From: Alphaproteobacteria bacterium
GTDB lineage: Bacteria > Pseudomonadota > Alphaproteobacteria > JAEUKQ01
Reading direction: 5' to 3'
NCBI GenBank assembly: GCA_016794225.1
Contig: JAEUKQ010000007.1
Location: forward strand, 1-45,732
DNA: 45,732 bases
In this document: positions 9,828 through 18,939 of the stretch, in pieces
Position numbering within the stretch: position 1 is the first letter of the stretch
Layout: every line of letters begins with the position of its first letter
The notes under the pieces: generated by a model
Databases searched by the model: none
What the model saw: only the letters and a program-made list of their open reading frames with translations
What the model was told of the DNA's origin: nothing
Program-made: the position numbers and the translations under genes

Positions 9828-9841
9828 GGATTTATTTGGGA

Positions 9842-10909
9842 ATGGCTGAATTAAAGTTAGAGAAAGTTCGAAAAAACTATGGCCAGGTTACGGCTATTCA
9901 TCAGATCGACTTGCAGGTGAAGAACGGTGAATTTTTAGTAATTGTTGGGCCATCTGGCTGCGGTAAATCTACCTTGTTAAGGATGGTAGCTGGACTAGAA
10001 GCTATCAGTGATGGCGATATCTATATTAATGAAAAACACGTGAATGAGGTTGAACCAAAAGATCGTCAAATTGCCATGGTTTTTCAAAATTATGCCCTAT
10101 ATCCGCATATGAGTGTTTTTAACAACATGGCTTATGGTCTTAAGATTGCAGGCCTTAATCGCAGTGACATTCAAAAACGTGTCCATGAAGTATCAGAAAT
10201 CTTAGAGATTAAATCATTACTTGATCGCAAACCCCGTCAATTATCTGGTGGACAACGTCAACGCGTTGCCATGGGACGCGCAATTGTTCGCAATCCTGCA
10301 CTTTTTCTTTTTGACGAGCCCCTTTCAAACTTAGATGCAAAACTACGCGTCCAAATGCGGATTGAAATTAAACAACTTCAACGACGCCTTGGTATAACAA
10401 CCCTATACGTTACCCACGACCAAGTTGAAGCGATGACCCTGGCAGACAGACTATTAGTAATGAATGCCGGTATTGCTGAACAAATTGGTACACCCCTTGA
10501 AATATATGAGCATCCCCAAACAACTTTTGTTGCCGGCTTTATTGGCTCTCCACCCATGAATTTACTTCAGTGCGTTGTTAATGGGCATCAAATATTTCTT
10601 GAAAAACAGGCTTTACTTGGGATACCACCCTCACGCAATATTGAGAAACCATCAGTTGTTTTGGGCATTAGACCCGAACATTTAGTGCTGGATCCACAAG
10701 GACCACTAAATCTTACGATTGATCTTGTTGAAACCTTAGGTGCTGATACACTGGTATATGCCCACCTTGGACGCCAACGTATTGTTGCACGCCTGCCTGA
10801 TCATCATAAAGTATCCCTGGGTGACCAGATGCGGTTTACCATCCCGCCAGAACGTGCTAATTTTTTTGATGTCGATAGTGGAAAGAAAATAGCCGCCAAA
10901 TTTTCCTAA
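9842..10909 (+). CDS. ugpC: Glycerol-3-phosphate ABC transporter ATP-binding protein
   Basis: ATPase of the Ugp importer, 355 residues, MalK/UgpC type. Seen: Walker A GPSGCGKST at residues 36-44, Q-loop VFQNYALYPHMSV, signature LSGGQRQR from residue 134, Walker B FLFDEP with D158 and E159, D-loop SNLDAKLR, and switch histidine in VTHDQVEAMTLA. The C-terminal OB-like regulatory domain begins after about residue 235 (GSPPMNLL and GIRPEHL). The ATG at 9842 matches the usual MAxLKL start. An in-frame TTG at 9836 sits nearer to the AAGGA and cannot be excluded. Its 3' end converges with the amidase gene, with only 4 nt between. Confidence 0.95.
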   Translation: MAELKLEKVRKNYGQVTAIHQIDLQVKNGEFLVIVGPSGCGKSTLLRMVAGLEAISDGDIYINEKHVNEVEPKDRQIAMVFQNYALYPHMSVFNNMAYGLKIAGLNRSDIQKRVHEVSEILEIKSLLDRKPRQLSGGQRQRVAMGRAIVRNPALFLFDEPLSNLDAKLRVQMRIEIKQLQRRLGITTLYVTHDQVEAMTLADRLLVMNAGIAEQIGTPLEIYEHPQTTFVAGFIGSPPMNLLQCVVNGHQIFLEKQALLGIPPSRNIEKPSVVLGIRPEHLVLDPQGPLNLTIDLVETLGADTLVYAHLGRQRIVARLPDHHKVSLGDQMRFTIPPERANFFDVDSGKKIAAKFS

Positions 10910-10913
10910 ATTG

Positions 10914-11621
10914 TTAGGTTAATAAAGATACCATTCCATTGATAATCGTGATTGTTTCTTGGTCCAGGTTGCCATCAACCTTCTTGGGTCTAAAACGGCG
11001 TTGAAAAGCCTGAATAACAGGGATTAAGTCTTTTTTATCCGAAGAAATAATTTGATAGCCAATTTTTTCTAAGGCATGGCTTGCAAAATTATAGAAATCT
11101 TTTGTTTCCTGTTTTAAGGGTATAGGACTAGGCCAAAGGCCAACACCATGTTGTGCTAACCATGCCCAATCAAATAACTCGCCAGGATCAATTTTGCGGG
11201 TTGGTGCTATATCCGAATGGCCAACAATACGCCTGGCCGGTATTGGGTAGCTTTGGATCAAGCAGCGCATTAATTCAAGTGCAGCTTGCATTTGTTTCTT
11301 TTCAAATGGGCGATATCCATAATCATGCCCTGGGTTCACCAATTCAATACCAATGGAACAATCATTTAAATTATGCTGCCCCATCCAATAACTTACGCCT
11401 GCATGCCAGGCCCTTTTTTCATTTGGGACAAGCTGATAAATATTACCATTTTCTTCAATTAAATAATGTGCACTTACCTGTGCAGCAGGATCGCATAAAC
11501 GCTTGAGGGCAGCTTTTGCACTTTGCATACCAGTATAATGGACAACAACCATATCTATCTCTTGCCCCTTCGGACGATCGTTAAGATTTGGTGACATCAA
11601 TGAATGATTCATCGTTAACAT
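10914..11621 (-). CDS. N-acetylmuramoyl-L-alanine amidase, AmpD/AmiD type
   Basis: Zinc amidase (Amidase_2 fold) that cuts the bond between MurNAc and the stem peptide of wall fragments. In the 235-residue product the zinc-ligand segments are visible as VVVHYTG near residue 25 and VGHSDIAPTRKIDPG near residue 130, with GIELVN between them. The C-terminal part (AFQRRFRPKKVDGNLDQET) resembles a peptidoglycan-binding repeat, as in AmiD. No signal peptide is visible, so action on imported anhydro-muropeptides in the cytoplasm (AmpD-like) is as likely as a periplasmic role. Several Met codons near the start (11621, 11612) leave the N-terminus uncertain. It sits directly next to rnpB and the wall cluster, an arrangement I recall from other alphaproteobacteria. 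Confidence 0.9.
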   Translation of the reverse strand: MLTMNHSLMSPNLNDRPKGQEIDMVVVHYTGMQSAKAALKRLCDPAAQVSAHYLIEENGNIYQLVPNEKRAWHAGVSYWMGQHNLNDCSIGIELVNPGHDYGYRPFEKKQMQAALELMRCLIQSYPIPARRIVGHSDIAPTRKIDPGELFDWAWLAQHGVGLWPSPIPLKQETKDFYNFASHALEKIGYQIISSDKKDLIPVIQAFQRRFRPKKVDGNLDQETITIINGMVSLLT

Positions 11622-11731
11622 TATTTGATCATGCCCTTAAATATTGATTTTATTTATTTGTCTATCGTAGCAGCAGATTATCTTACTTCAAAGTATCTAT
11701 ATGTGATCAGCATAAAAAATAAACTAAACAC

Positions 11732-11760
11732 TTGACCTGCTTGATCATCGTTTTTAAATT
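11732..11760 (+). promoter_or_regulatory. Promoter of rnpB
   Basis: TTGACC at 11732-11737 and TAAATT at 11755-11760, with an exact 17-nt spacer. The expected start is 6-7 nt downstream, which coincides with the first base of the predicted RNase P RNA (11767). Confidence 0.65.
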
Positions 11761-11766
11761 AATTTA

Positions 11767-12128
11767 GCCAGATAATCGGGCAGTTGCTGGTAACTTGGCT
11801 TACCAGAGGAAAGTCCGGGCTCTACGAATAAATGATGCCGGATAACGTCCGGCGGGGGAAACCCTAGGGAAAGTGCCACAGAAAATATACCGCCGAATTC
11901 GGTAAGGGTGAAAAGGTGCGGTAAGAGCGCACCGCATATTCAGTAATGAATATGGCATGGAAAACCCCATCAAGAGCAAGACCAAGTAGGAGCAACCAAC
12001 CCCTAGGGGTTAGATGGTTATTCGCATCGTTGCTCGGGTCGGTCGCATGAGGTCATAGGCAACTATGCCCCTAGATGAATGACTGCCTTGCTTATAGCAA
12101 ACAGAACCCGGCTTATAGATTATCTGGC
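11767..12128 (+). ncRNA. rnpB: RNase P RNA (bacterial class A)
   Basis: Catalytic RNA that removes 5' leaders from pre-tRNAs. The ends pair as an 11-bp P1 helix (GCCAGATAATC at 11767-11777 with GATTATCTGGC at 12118-12128). A P3-type hairpin CTGGTAA/TTACCAG is at 11787-11806. The universal core is intact: GAGGAAAGTCCGGGC at 11806-11820, AGATGAAT at 12073-12080 and ACAGAACCCGGCTTA at 12101-12115. Total length is about 362 nt. A T-rich run follows P1 and may serve in termination. The whole region is non-coding despite short open frames on the minus strand. Confidence 0.96.
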
Positions 12129-12429
12129 TTTGTTTTTTGCAACCATAGATATTTATGAATTCTTGGATGTTGCATAATTGCAATACAGCCAATAAAAAAT
12201 TAAAGAACTTTAAAAGAATTTATAGTAAACAAAAAAACAACATATGTTTACATATGGGCCTGTATCTCTTGATTCACCAAGTGTATGGCCAATTTATAAC
12301 TTTTTGTTTTTTCCCAGCAAATTTCAGCATATTCCCATTGACTCCCATAATATCCCATGATATCCCAAATATATACCTACATATGCTTCTGCTAAAAACA
12401 ATAAGATTTACCTGCAGGTTGCCCTCAAA
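12129..12429. other. Intergenic leader between rnpB and mraZ
   Basis: About 300 nt, AT-rich. A 96-codon frame crosses it (12155-12445) but has no coding look and overlaps the mraZ start. The region carries the MraZ box array at 12333-12367 and the probable promoter for the division and wall cluster. The 62 nt between the last box and the mraZ ATG would be the leader. I see nothing else in 12140-12300. Confidence 0.6.
12333..12367 (+). promoter_or_regulatory. MraZ operator: four TCCCA boxes at 10-bp spacing, overlapping a promoter
   Basis: TCCCA begins at 12333, 12343, 12353 and 12363, each separated by exactly 5 nt, which is TGGGA-N5 repeated on the minus strand. This is the known MraZ-binding pattern (TGGGN-N5 repeats). 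A fifth, off-register copy is at 12312. A -35 match, TTGACT at 12338-12343, lies between boxes 1 and 2; the 17-nt spacer leads to TATCCC at 12361-12366, over box 4. Binding of MraZ should therefore block the promoter, giving autorepression. Confidence 0.85.
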
Positions 12430-12885
12430 ATGGCATTATTTTTAGACACATTTATTAACAAAATTGACAAGAAAGGCCGTGTATCTGTGCCTGCGCCATA
12501 TCGTTTGAGTCTGTCGGGCTTGTCGTTTCAGGGCATCATTGCTTTACCTTCATTTAAAAATAAGGCGATTATTTGTGCTGGTATCGACTGGATGGAAAAG
12601 CTAAGCCAGCAAGTTGGGCGGGTTGATCTGTTTTCTGATGCACATGACGATTTAACAGCAACGTTATTTGCTGACGCTAAGCAGCTAGGATTTGATGGAG
12701 AAGGTCGGATAATACTTCCAGAAAGCCTTTTATCACACGCCCATATTCAAGAGAGTGCCGCTTTTGTTGGACGTGGACAAATTTTTGAAATATGGCAGCC
12801 AGAAGCACTTGAAAAATATAAAATATTTGCCCGCAAACAAGCCTTAGAAAAGAACAGAACCTTAAGTGTTATATCAGATAAATAG
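12430..12885 (+). CDS. mraZ: Transcriptional regulator MraZ
   Basis: DNA-binding regulator of the division and wall cluster, 151 residues, with two tandem AbrB-like halves that form a ring-shaped oligomer. Both halves carry the DxxGRxxxP-type motif: IDKKGRVSVPAPYR near residue 14 and FDGEGRIILPESLL near residue 97. It is the first gene of the cluster, 62 nt after four MraZ boxes, so it very probably regulates its own operon. The stop codon is 5 nt before rsmH. The Shine-Dalgarno is weak. Confidence 0.95.
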   Translation: MALFLDTFINKIDKKGRVSVPAPYRLSLSGLSFQGIIALPSFKNKAIICAGIDWMEKLSQQVGRVDLFSDAHDDLTATLFADAKQLGFDGEGRIILPESLLSHAHIQESAAFVGRGQIFEIWQPEALEKYKIFARKQALEKNRTLSVISDK

Positions 12886-12890
12886 CCCCT

Positions 12891-13850
12891 ATGACCGAGC
12901 AATATACTCATATTCCTGTATTGTTAAACGAAGTGGTAAAAGGCCTTCGGCTACGCACGGGTGGTATTTATGTGGATGCAACTTTTGGTAATGGTGGATA
13001 CAGTGAAGCGTTCCTGCTGGCTGCAGATTGTAAAGTTTGGGCCATCGACCGTGATCCGCAAGTCAAAAACCGTGCACATGAATTACAATACCGCTACCCC
13101 GGCCGTTTCAGGTTTATCCCTGGCCTATTTAGTCAATTAGATCGTTTGCTATCGATCAACAATATCAGCAAAATCGATGGAATTGCCTTTGATCTGGGGG
13201 TTTCATCACGTCAATTAGATGATCCTGAACGTGGTTTTTCCTTTCGTCATGATGGAAAACTTGATATGCGCATGGGCATGGATGGAATATCCGCAGCAGA
13301 TATTATTAATCATTGGGACGAAAAACAGCTACTTGATTTGTTAATTAACTATGGCGAAGAACCAAACGCAAAACGAATCACCAAGGCAATTGTTATTGCC
13401 CGCAAAAAAGAGCCAATTACCAGGACAAAACAGCTAAGCAGCTTAATTCAAGATGCCATTACTTTCCGTACAAGCCATAAAATAGACCCGGCAACACAAA
13501 CTTTTCAAGCTTTACGCATCGCAACCAACAACGAAATGAAGGAACTGGAAAACGCGCTGATTATGGCTGAAAAACTTTTAAATCCTTTGGGTCGCCTGGC
13601 GGTTGTTTCTTTCCATTCATTAGAAGATCGTTTGGTCAAAAATTTTTTACGATCACGAAGCTTGCCACCAAGCAACAAATCACGTTATTACCCTCAGCAT
13701 GAGAACCTTGATTTTCATCCTACTTTTCGGTTGGTCAGAGGACATGCGATTACACCATCTTTAAATGAGTTATCTATGAATAGAAGATCCCGTTCAGCAA
13801 AGCTTAGACTTGCAGAACGCACTGAATTTGAAAAATCAAGGGAGAACTAA
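12891..13850 (+). CDS. rsmH: 16S rRNA m4C1402 N4-methyltransferase
   Basis: SAM-dependent methyltransferase (formerly MraW) acting on C1402 in the ribosomal P site. 319 residues. Seen: N-terminal HIPVLLNEVVKGL, the SAM-binding loop VDATFGNGGYSEAFL near residue 25, AIDRDP, FDLGVSSRQLDDPERGFSF, LDMRM, and the C-terminal SFHSLEDRLVKNFLR, all typical. It lies 5 nt after mraZ and the next gene starts 1 nt after its stop, so it is firmly in the operon. Confidence 0.97.
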   Translation: MTEQYTHIPVLLNEVVKGLRLRTGGIYVDATFGNGGYSEAFLLAADCKVWAIDRDPQVKNRAHELQYRYPGRFRFIPGLFSQLDRLLSINNISKIDGIAFDLGVSSRQLDDPERGFSFRHDGKLDMRMGMDGISAADIINHWDEKQLLDLLINYGEEPNAKRITKAIVIARKKEPITRTKQLSSLIQDAITFRTSHKIDPATQTFQALRIATNNEMKELENALIMAEKLLNPLGRLAVVSFHSLEDRLVKNFLRSRSLPPSNKSRYYPQHENLDFHPTFRLVRGHAITPSLNELSMNRRSRSAKLRLAERTEFEKSREN

Positions 13851-13851
13851 A

Positions 13852-14271
13852 ATGTCACGATGGGCAATGTTGTTTTGGTGCTTCTCGATTCTATCAGCAG
13901 GTACTTTTTTGTTCCAGGTAAAATACGATGTTATTCAGCTTGAAACACAACTAGACCAAATTAAGCGGCAGATTATCCAAGATCGTCAAACGATCCATCT
14001 GCTGAAAGCCGAGTGGGGACATCTAACCGACCCCACCCGTCTTAGCCGTTTGTCGGAACAATATCTAAAATTTATTCCTGTTAGGCCAACACAAATGGCA
14101 AGTATACGTTCATTCACAAATATTCTAAACAGTTATGTTGCCACTGCAAATCGTCAACCAACTGCGGAAATTTCTAGTTTGAACAGAACATCAGCATTTT
14201 CAAACCAGTTATTGCCAGTTCAACCTGCACATTTTCAAGCACCCTCTCTACAACAATCCCATCCAAGATAA
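13852..14271 (+). CDS. ftsL: Cell division protein FtsL
   Basis: Small bitopic divisome protein that partners FtsB and FtsQ and helps activate FtsWI. 139 residues from the ATG at 13852, which has GGGAG 8 nt upstream; the frame is open back to 13810 but that part lies in rsmH. The N-terminus is a single membrane helix (WAMLFWCFSILSAGTFLFQV, about residues 4-22), followed by a heptad-like coiled coil (VIQLETQLDQIKRQIIQDRQTIHLLKAEW), then the LTDPTRLSRLSEQYL motif usual for alphaproteobacterial FtsL. The last 45 residues are low complexity. Confidence 0.9.
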   Translation: MSRWAMLFWCFSILSAGTFLFQVKYDVIQLETQLDQIKRQIIQDRQTIHLLKAEWGHLTDPTRLSRLSEQYLKFIPVRPTQMASIRSFTNILNSYVATANRQPTAEISSLNRTSAFSNQLLPVQPAHFQAPSLQQSHPR

Positions 14272-14284
14272 TAGTCATTGAACA

Positions 14285-16063
14285 ATGGATGATCTTACAC
14301 AAACATTTAAACCTTTAGATTGGCAAATCAAAAAATCGTGGAAGTTTAGCAAATTAGCTGATCCACGTCTTCAGTCCACATACGTACCCTATAAACAATA
14401 TAATCAACGTCAACGAATATCAAAAGCCCAGAACCGTCTTGTTGTTACGTGTTCTCTACTAATATTGTGCATGATGGCAATCTTTCTACGTTTAACAGAG
14501 GTTATTTTGTGGAAAGGAACAACCCAAATCCGCACAACATCCCCGGTTGATACCAATCTGCCCATCGTAAAAAGGGCTGATATCGTCGATCGTAATGGCG
14601 TTATTTTGGCCACAAGTTTACCTACTTATTCCCTGTATGCTAATCCACGAGAAATGCTTGATAAAAAAGATGCGGTAGAAAAACTAATGCGGGTTTTTCC
14701 CGATCTTGATTACCAGCAGCTGCTAAGCCGCCTGAACAGCGACCGTAGTTTTGTGTGGGTCAGACGTAATTTATCTCCGGCACAAAGCCAAATTGTCTGG
14801 CGGCTTGGAATACCTGGACTGCAGTTCATCCAGGAAGAAAAACGTGGCTACCCCCTTGGAGCTCTGTTAGCCCATGTTGTTGGGTTTGCGGATGTTGATA
14901 ATAAAGGCTTATCAGGAATCGAGCGTTCTTTTGACGAATATTTAACTAATTCGACAGATCCGTTGCGTCTATCAATTGATATTCGTCTGCAACATATTAT
15001 TCGTCAGGAATTAACAGAAACAATTAAGCAATTTACGGCGGTGGGTGGGGTTGGCGTGCTTATGGATATTCGCACCGGCGAAATACTGGCCATGGTTTCT
15101 CTTCCAGATTTTGACCCCAATAATCCGGCTAACGCAACTAGTGATGAATTATTCAATCGTCCCATTCTTGGGGTTTATGAAATGGGCTCTACCTTTAAGA
15201 TATTTAACACAGCCTTAGCAATTGATAGTGGTGTTGTAAGTATTACAGATCAATTCGACGCGCAAGGCCCCCTTCATGTCGGTGGTTTTAAGATTCACGA
15301 TTTTAACCCAATCAATCGCCTGTTAACAGTGCCAGAAATTATGCTTCATTCATCAAATATTGCTTCAGCCAGAATGGCAATGAAAGTGGGCACTGAACGG
15401 CAAAAAATATTCTTGGAAAAACTTGGCCTGTTAGACCCTGTCTCTGTCGAGTTGATGGAGACCGCAAAACCACTTTATCCAAAAACTTGGCGTGATATTA
15501 ATACAATGACCATCGCTTATGGGCACGGGATTGCTGTTACACCGCTGCATCTTATTGTGGGGGTTAGTGCAATTGTGAACGATGGAAAATATTATGCACC
15601 GACACTTATTGCTCGTTCAAGCAGGAATATTAATGTAATTCGACAGGTTATTAGTCCGCAAACGTCAAGGCAAGTGCGCGATATCATGCGTTTGGTGGTT
15701 GAAAAAGGAACCGGAAAAAAAGCAGACGTAGCCGGATATTATGTTGGTGGTAAAACGGGTACAGCCGAAAAACAAGTTGCTGGATTATACCAAAAAGATG
15801 CACGACTTGCTTCGTTTGTTAGTGTTTTTCCAATCTACGAACCCCGCTATGCCTTACTTGTTATGGTCGATGAACCTAAACCAAATGCATCTTCCCAGGG
15901 TTTTGCAACGGGTGGCTGGGTAGCTGCCCCAACTGCTGGACGCATTATTCAGCGAATAGCCCCTGTTTTAAATATTTTACCAACAGAAAAATTGCCTTTA
16001 TTAACGTCTGATAACTATGCTACCTCTCAAACTGGTCTTGTTAATTTAAACGGAGAAGAATAA
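14285..16063 (+). CDS. ftsI: Peptidoglycan D,D-transpeptidase FtsI (PBP3)
   Basis: Septal cross-linking enzyme working with FtsW. 592 residues: about 55 cytoplasmic residues, a membrane helix near 56-75 (LVVTCSLLILCMMAIFLRL), the pedestal domain, and a class B transpeptidase domain. Catalytic motifs are all present: S302 in STFK, SSN at 356-358 and K490-T-G-T in VGGKTGT. The cytoplasmic tail is longer than in E. coli. Its TAA overlaps the ATG of murE, so translation is probably coupled. No convincing Shine-Dalgarno is seen before the ATG. Confidence 0.96.
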   Translation: MDDLTQTFKPLDWQIKKSWKFSKLADPRLQSTYVPYKQYNQRQRISKAQNRLVVTCSLLILCMMAIFLRLTEVILWKGTTQIRTTSPVDTNLPIVKRADIVDRNGVILATSLPTYSLYANPREMLDKKDAVEKLMRVFPDLDYQQLLSRLNSDRSFVWVRRNLSPAQSQIVWRLGIPGLQFIQEEKRGYPLGALLAHVVGFADVDNKGLSGIERSFDEYLTNSTDPLRLSIDIRLQHIIRQELTETIKQFTAVGGVGVLMDIRTGEILAMVSLPDFDPNNPANATSDELFNRPILGVYEMGSTFKIFNTALAIDSGVVSITDQFDAQGPLHVGGFKIHDFNPINRLLTVPEIMLHSSNIASARMAMKVGTERQKIFLEKLGLLDPVSVELMETAKPLYPKTWRDINTMTIAYGHGIAVTPLHLIVGVSAIVNDGKYYAPTLIARSSRNINVIRQVISPQTSRQVRDIMRLVVEKGTGKKADVAGYYVGGKTGTAEKQVAGLYQKDARLASFVSVFPIYEPRYALLVMVDEPKPNASSQGFATGGWVAAPTAGRIIQRIAPVLNILPTEKLPLLTSDNYATSQTGLVNLNGEE

Positions 16064-17517
16064 TGAACCTTAGGCAACTACTTGAACCCCTTCTTCACCG
16101 AAAAAACCCAAGCTGGGAAAAAGTTGAAATTGTTGGAATAACTTCTGATTCTCGCCTTGTAAAACCCGGTTATTTGTTTATTGCGATTGGTGGTCGTAAA
16201 AACCATGGGTTTGACCATGCAAAAGAAGCATTCGACAACGGTGCTGTAGCTATGCTAACAGATGCACCCAAAACAGGAAAAAGATCGCGACATGTTATTG
16301 TTTATGTGGAACGCGGACGTTATAATCTATCAAGAATATCTTCAAAGTTTTATACTCCGCGACCCGAGACCACAGTTGCGGTTACCGGAACCAATGGAAA
16401 AACATCAACTGTAGATTTTGTACGCCAAATATGGGAAAGACTTGGTCTTCCTGGTGCAAGCATTGGAACGCTTGGCGTTATCAGCATGCCCTATCGTGCT
16501 TCATTAGGACATACAACCCCTCCAGCAGATATTATGCACCGCGAATTAATGGAACTCGCAAAAAGAAAAATAGAATATGTTGCGCTTGAAGCATCAAGTC
16601 ATGGTATCGAGCAGCAGCGATTGGATCATATCGGTATTACAGCCGCCGGATTTACCAATTTAACTGTTGACCATCTTGATTATCACAAGACAATGGAAAA
16701 TTACCGTAAAGCTAAATTTCGTTTGTTTACCGAAATACTTGCTCCTGGGCAAACAGCTGTTATTAATGCTGATATACCTGAGTATCCAATGCTTTATGAA
16801 TTATGCAAAAAACGCCAGTTTCAAGTAATCGATTATGGTCGTAATGCCAATTACCTACGCATTACAAATATAAGGCGAACCAATACACACCAATATGTCG
16901 ATGTAGTGATACCGGGTGATCGTAAAAAAGAATTTGAAACAACGATTGCCGGTGAATTTCAAATCTATAATATTCTATGCGCTATTGGATTAGTGTTTGC
17001 AAAATACCAAAAATTTACGCCATTATTTGAATGTATCCCTTATTTAAAACCTGTACATGGACGTCTTGAGTTGGTGGGACGTAATCAACACGAATGTCCC
17101 GTTTTTGTTGACTATGCACATACACCAGATGCTTTGGAACGCGTGTTAAATACCTTGCGTCCAATTACCAAAAAAAGACTAATTATTATATTTGGTTGCG
17201 GTGGCAATCGCGATAGCACAAAGCGGTCTATGATGGGAAAAATTGCCAAAAAATTGGCGGACATAACCATTGTCACTGACGATAACCCACGCAACGAAGA
17301 CCCCGCCGATATTCGACAGCAAATTATTGCTGCCTGTCCCGAGGCAATCGAGATTGACAATCGCCGTGAGGCTATTCAACATGGTATCAGTCTGCTTAAA
17401 AGTGGTGATGTCTTGCTTGTTGCCGGGAAAGGTCATGAAACAGGGCAAATTATCGGTTCTTATACCTTGCCATTTGATGATTGTGAAGCTGTTCGAACGA
17501 TATTGTCTGAAGGTTAA
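16063..17517 (+). CDS. murE: UDP-MurNAc-tripeptide synthetase, meso-diaminopimelate-adding
   Basis: Adds the third residue to the UDP-MurNAc dipeptide. 484 residues with the three Mur-ligase domains. The P-loop VTGTNGKTS is near residues 106-115, the carbamylated-lysine region HLDYHKTMENYRKAK near 207-221, and DNPR at about 407-410. The DNPR motif is the known mark of meso-diaminopimelate specificity, in line with a Gram-negative wall. The start overlaps the ftsI stop (TAATG). murF follows after 9 nt. Confidence 0.97.
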   Translation: MNLRQLLEPLLHRKNPSWEKVEIVGITSDSRLVKPGYLFIAIGGRKNHGFDHAKEAFDNGAVAMLTDAPKTGKRSRHVIVYVERGRYNLSRISSKFYTPRPETTVAVTGTNGKTSTVDFVRQIWERLGLPGASIGTLGVISMPYRASLGHTTPPADIMHRELMELAKRKIEYVALEASSHGIEQQRLDHIGITAAGFTNLTVDHLDYHKTMENYRKAKFRLFTEILAPGQTAVINADIPEYPMLYELCKKRQFQVIDYGRNANYLRITNIRRTNTHQYVDVVIPGDRKKEFETTIAGEFQIYNILCAIGLVFAKYQKFTPLFECIPYLKPVHGRLELVGRNQHECPVFVDYAHTPDALERVLNTLRPITKKRLIIIFGCGGNRDSTKRSMMGKIAKKLADITIVTDDNPRNEDPADIRQQIIAACPEAIEIDNRREAIQHGISLLKSGDVLLVAGKGHETGQIIGSYTLPFDDCEAVRTILSEG

Positions 17518-17526
17518 CCATTAAAT

Positions 17527-18939
17527 ATGACAGAATTTCTATGGTCTGCGGCGGATATTCTTAAGGCAACCCACGGTCAGTCAGAATCGGTAAATTGGTC
17601 GGTAAATGGCTTATCTATTGATAGTAGAACTTTAAAAAAAGGTGATCTATTTATCGCCCTAGAAGGACCAGAGCAAGATGGCCATTGTTTCATTGAGCAA
17701 GCCGTTCTCGCAGGAGCTGCTGGGGTGCTGGTACACCAATCTCATATAAAATCTTCCGTACCTGTCATTAAAGTTCATGATACACAAAAGGCACTAATAG
17801 AGCTTGGTCAGGCTGGTCGGATACGATCCAAAGCTAGAATCGTTGGTATTACCGGTAGTGTTGGAAAAACCAGCACAAAAGAAATGTTGCGTCTGGTTTT
17901 ATCGGCACGCGGTAATACCCATGCCAGTGAAGCAAGTTTCAATAATCATTGGGGGGTGCCATTTAGTTTAGCGAAGTTGCCAATTAAGGCTGATTTTGGC
18001 ATTTTTGAAATGGGCATGAATCACCCAGGTGAAATTGACAACCTGACTCGTCAAGTAAGGCCTGATATTGCCTTGATCACAGCTATCGCCCCCGCTCATT
18101 TAGCTTTTTTTAAAGATATCCACGGCATCACTGATGCCAAAGCCGAAATTTTTCATGGTTTGACCAGAGATTCAAGTGCTATACTTCCTTTTGATAGCCC
18201 TGAATATCAGCGTCTACTTGATCATGCCAAACGCAATAATGTTAAGCAGATTATCAGTTTTGGTCAGAGCAAAGACGCAGATATAAAGCTGCTTAATGTG
18301 ATTAGCGAAAAGGAAACACAACGAATAACTGCCCAATACTACAGCTTACACATAAAATATCAATTGCCTGTTATTGGCCATCATTGGGCTGTTAATAGTT
18401 TGGCCGTTGTTGCAACTGCTCTTCAATTGGGTGTTGATCTAAAATTAATTACCGCTGCACTTGAAGCATTTTATCCCCCAAGTGGGCGAGGGCAAAAACA
18501 AGCACTAACTATCTCTAATAATAGAGAAATTTTGTTAATAGATGATAGTTATAATGCTAATCCAGCCTCAGTCCAGGCAGCGCTAAACGTGTTAGGACAA
18601 ACCAATTTTAAAGCAACCAATCGCCGTATTGCTGTGCTTGGTGACATGCTTGAATTAGGATCAGAAGCAGCAAAACTGCATATGGAATTAAGTCAGGCGG
18701 TTATTCAAAATAAAATTGATCTTGTTTTTACTTGTGGGTCTTTTATGCAGCATCTTTTTAAAAATTTACCAAAAAAGATTCAAGGCACACATTTCGCCAA
18801 TAGCGCACTATTGGCAGATAAAATCGAATCTGTTTTAGATGATGGTGACATTATCATGATTAAGGGTTCTTTAGGAAGTCAAATGAAGTTAATTATTAAT
18901 AAACTAAAACAGCTTAGCGCGGTTCGGCATGCTTTATAA
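17527..18939 (+). CDS. murF: UDP-MurNAc-tripeptide D-alanyl-D-alanine ligase
   Basis: Adds the D-Ala-D-Ala dipeptide to complete the UDP-MurNAc pentapeptide. 470 residues; P-loop [14 protein letters not shown] near residue 106, then [29 protein letters not shown] with the carbamylation-site region nearby (AKAEI), and the C-terminal [16 protein letters not shown] and LGDMLELG stretches diagnostic for MurF. Its last 11 nt overlap the start of mraY. Confidence 0.97.
   Translation: MTEFLWSAADILKATHGQSESVNWSVNGLSIDSRTLKKGDLFIALEGPEQDGHCFIEQAVLAGAAGVLVHQSHIKSSVPVIKVHDTQKALIELGQAGRIRSKARIVGITGSVGKTSTKEMLRLVLSARGNTHASEASFNNHWGVPFSLAKLPIKADFGIFEMGMNHPGEIDNLTRQVRPDIALITAIAPAHLAFFKDIHGITDAKAEIFHGLTRDSSAILPFDSPEYQRLLDHAKRNNVKQIISFGQSKDADIKLLNVISEKETQRITAQYYSLHIKYQLPVIGHHWAVNSLAVVATALQLGVDLKLITAALEAFYPPSGRGQKQALTISNNREILLIDDSYNANPASVQAALNVLGQTNFKATNRRIAVLGDMLELGSEAAKLHMELSQAVIQNKIDLVFTCGSFMQHLFKNLPKKIQGTHFANSALLADKIESVLDDGDIIMIKGSLGSQMKLIINKLKQLSAVRHAL

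Noticed and set aside
11800-12192. Short minus-strand frames at the RNase P locus
   Set aside because: They lie over the conserved core of RNase P RNA, whose paired ends and motifs account for the sequence.
12312-12367. Short repeats considered as a CRISPR or tandem-repeat locus
   Set aside because: The unit is 5 bp with 5-bp spacers at one helical turn, which fits protein-binding boxes and not a CRISPR array.
12155-12445. 96-codon frame between rnpB and mraZ
   Set aside because: Low-complexity composition, no Shine-Dalgarno, runs through the MraZ box array and into mraZ in another frame; better explained as leader DNA.
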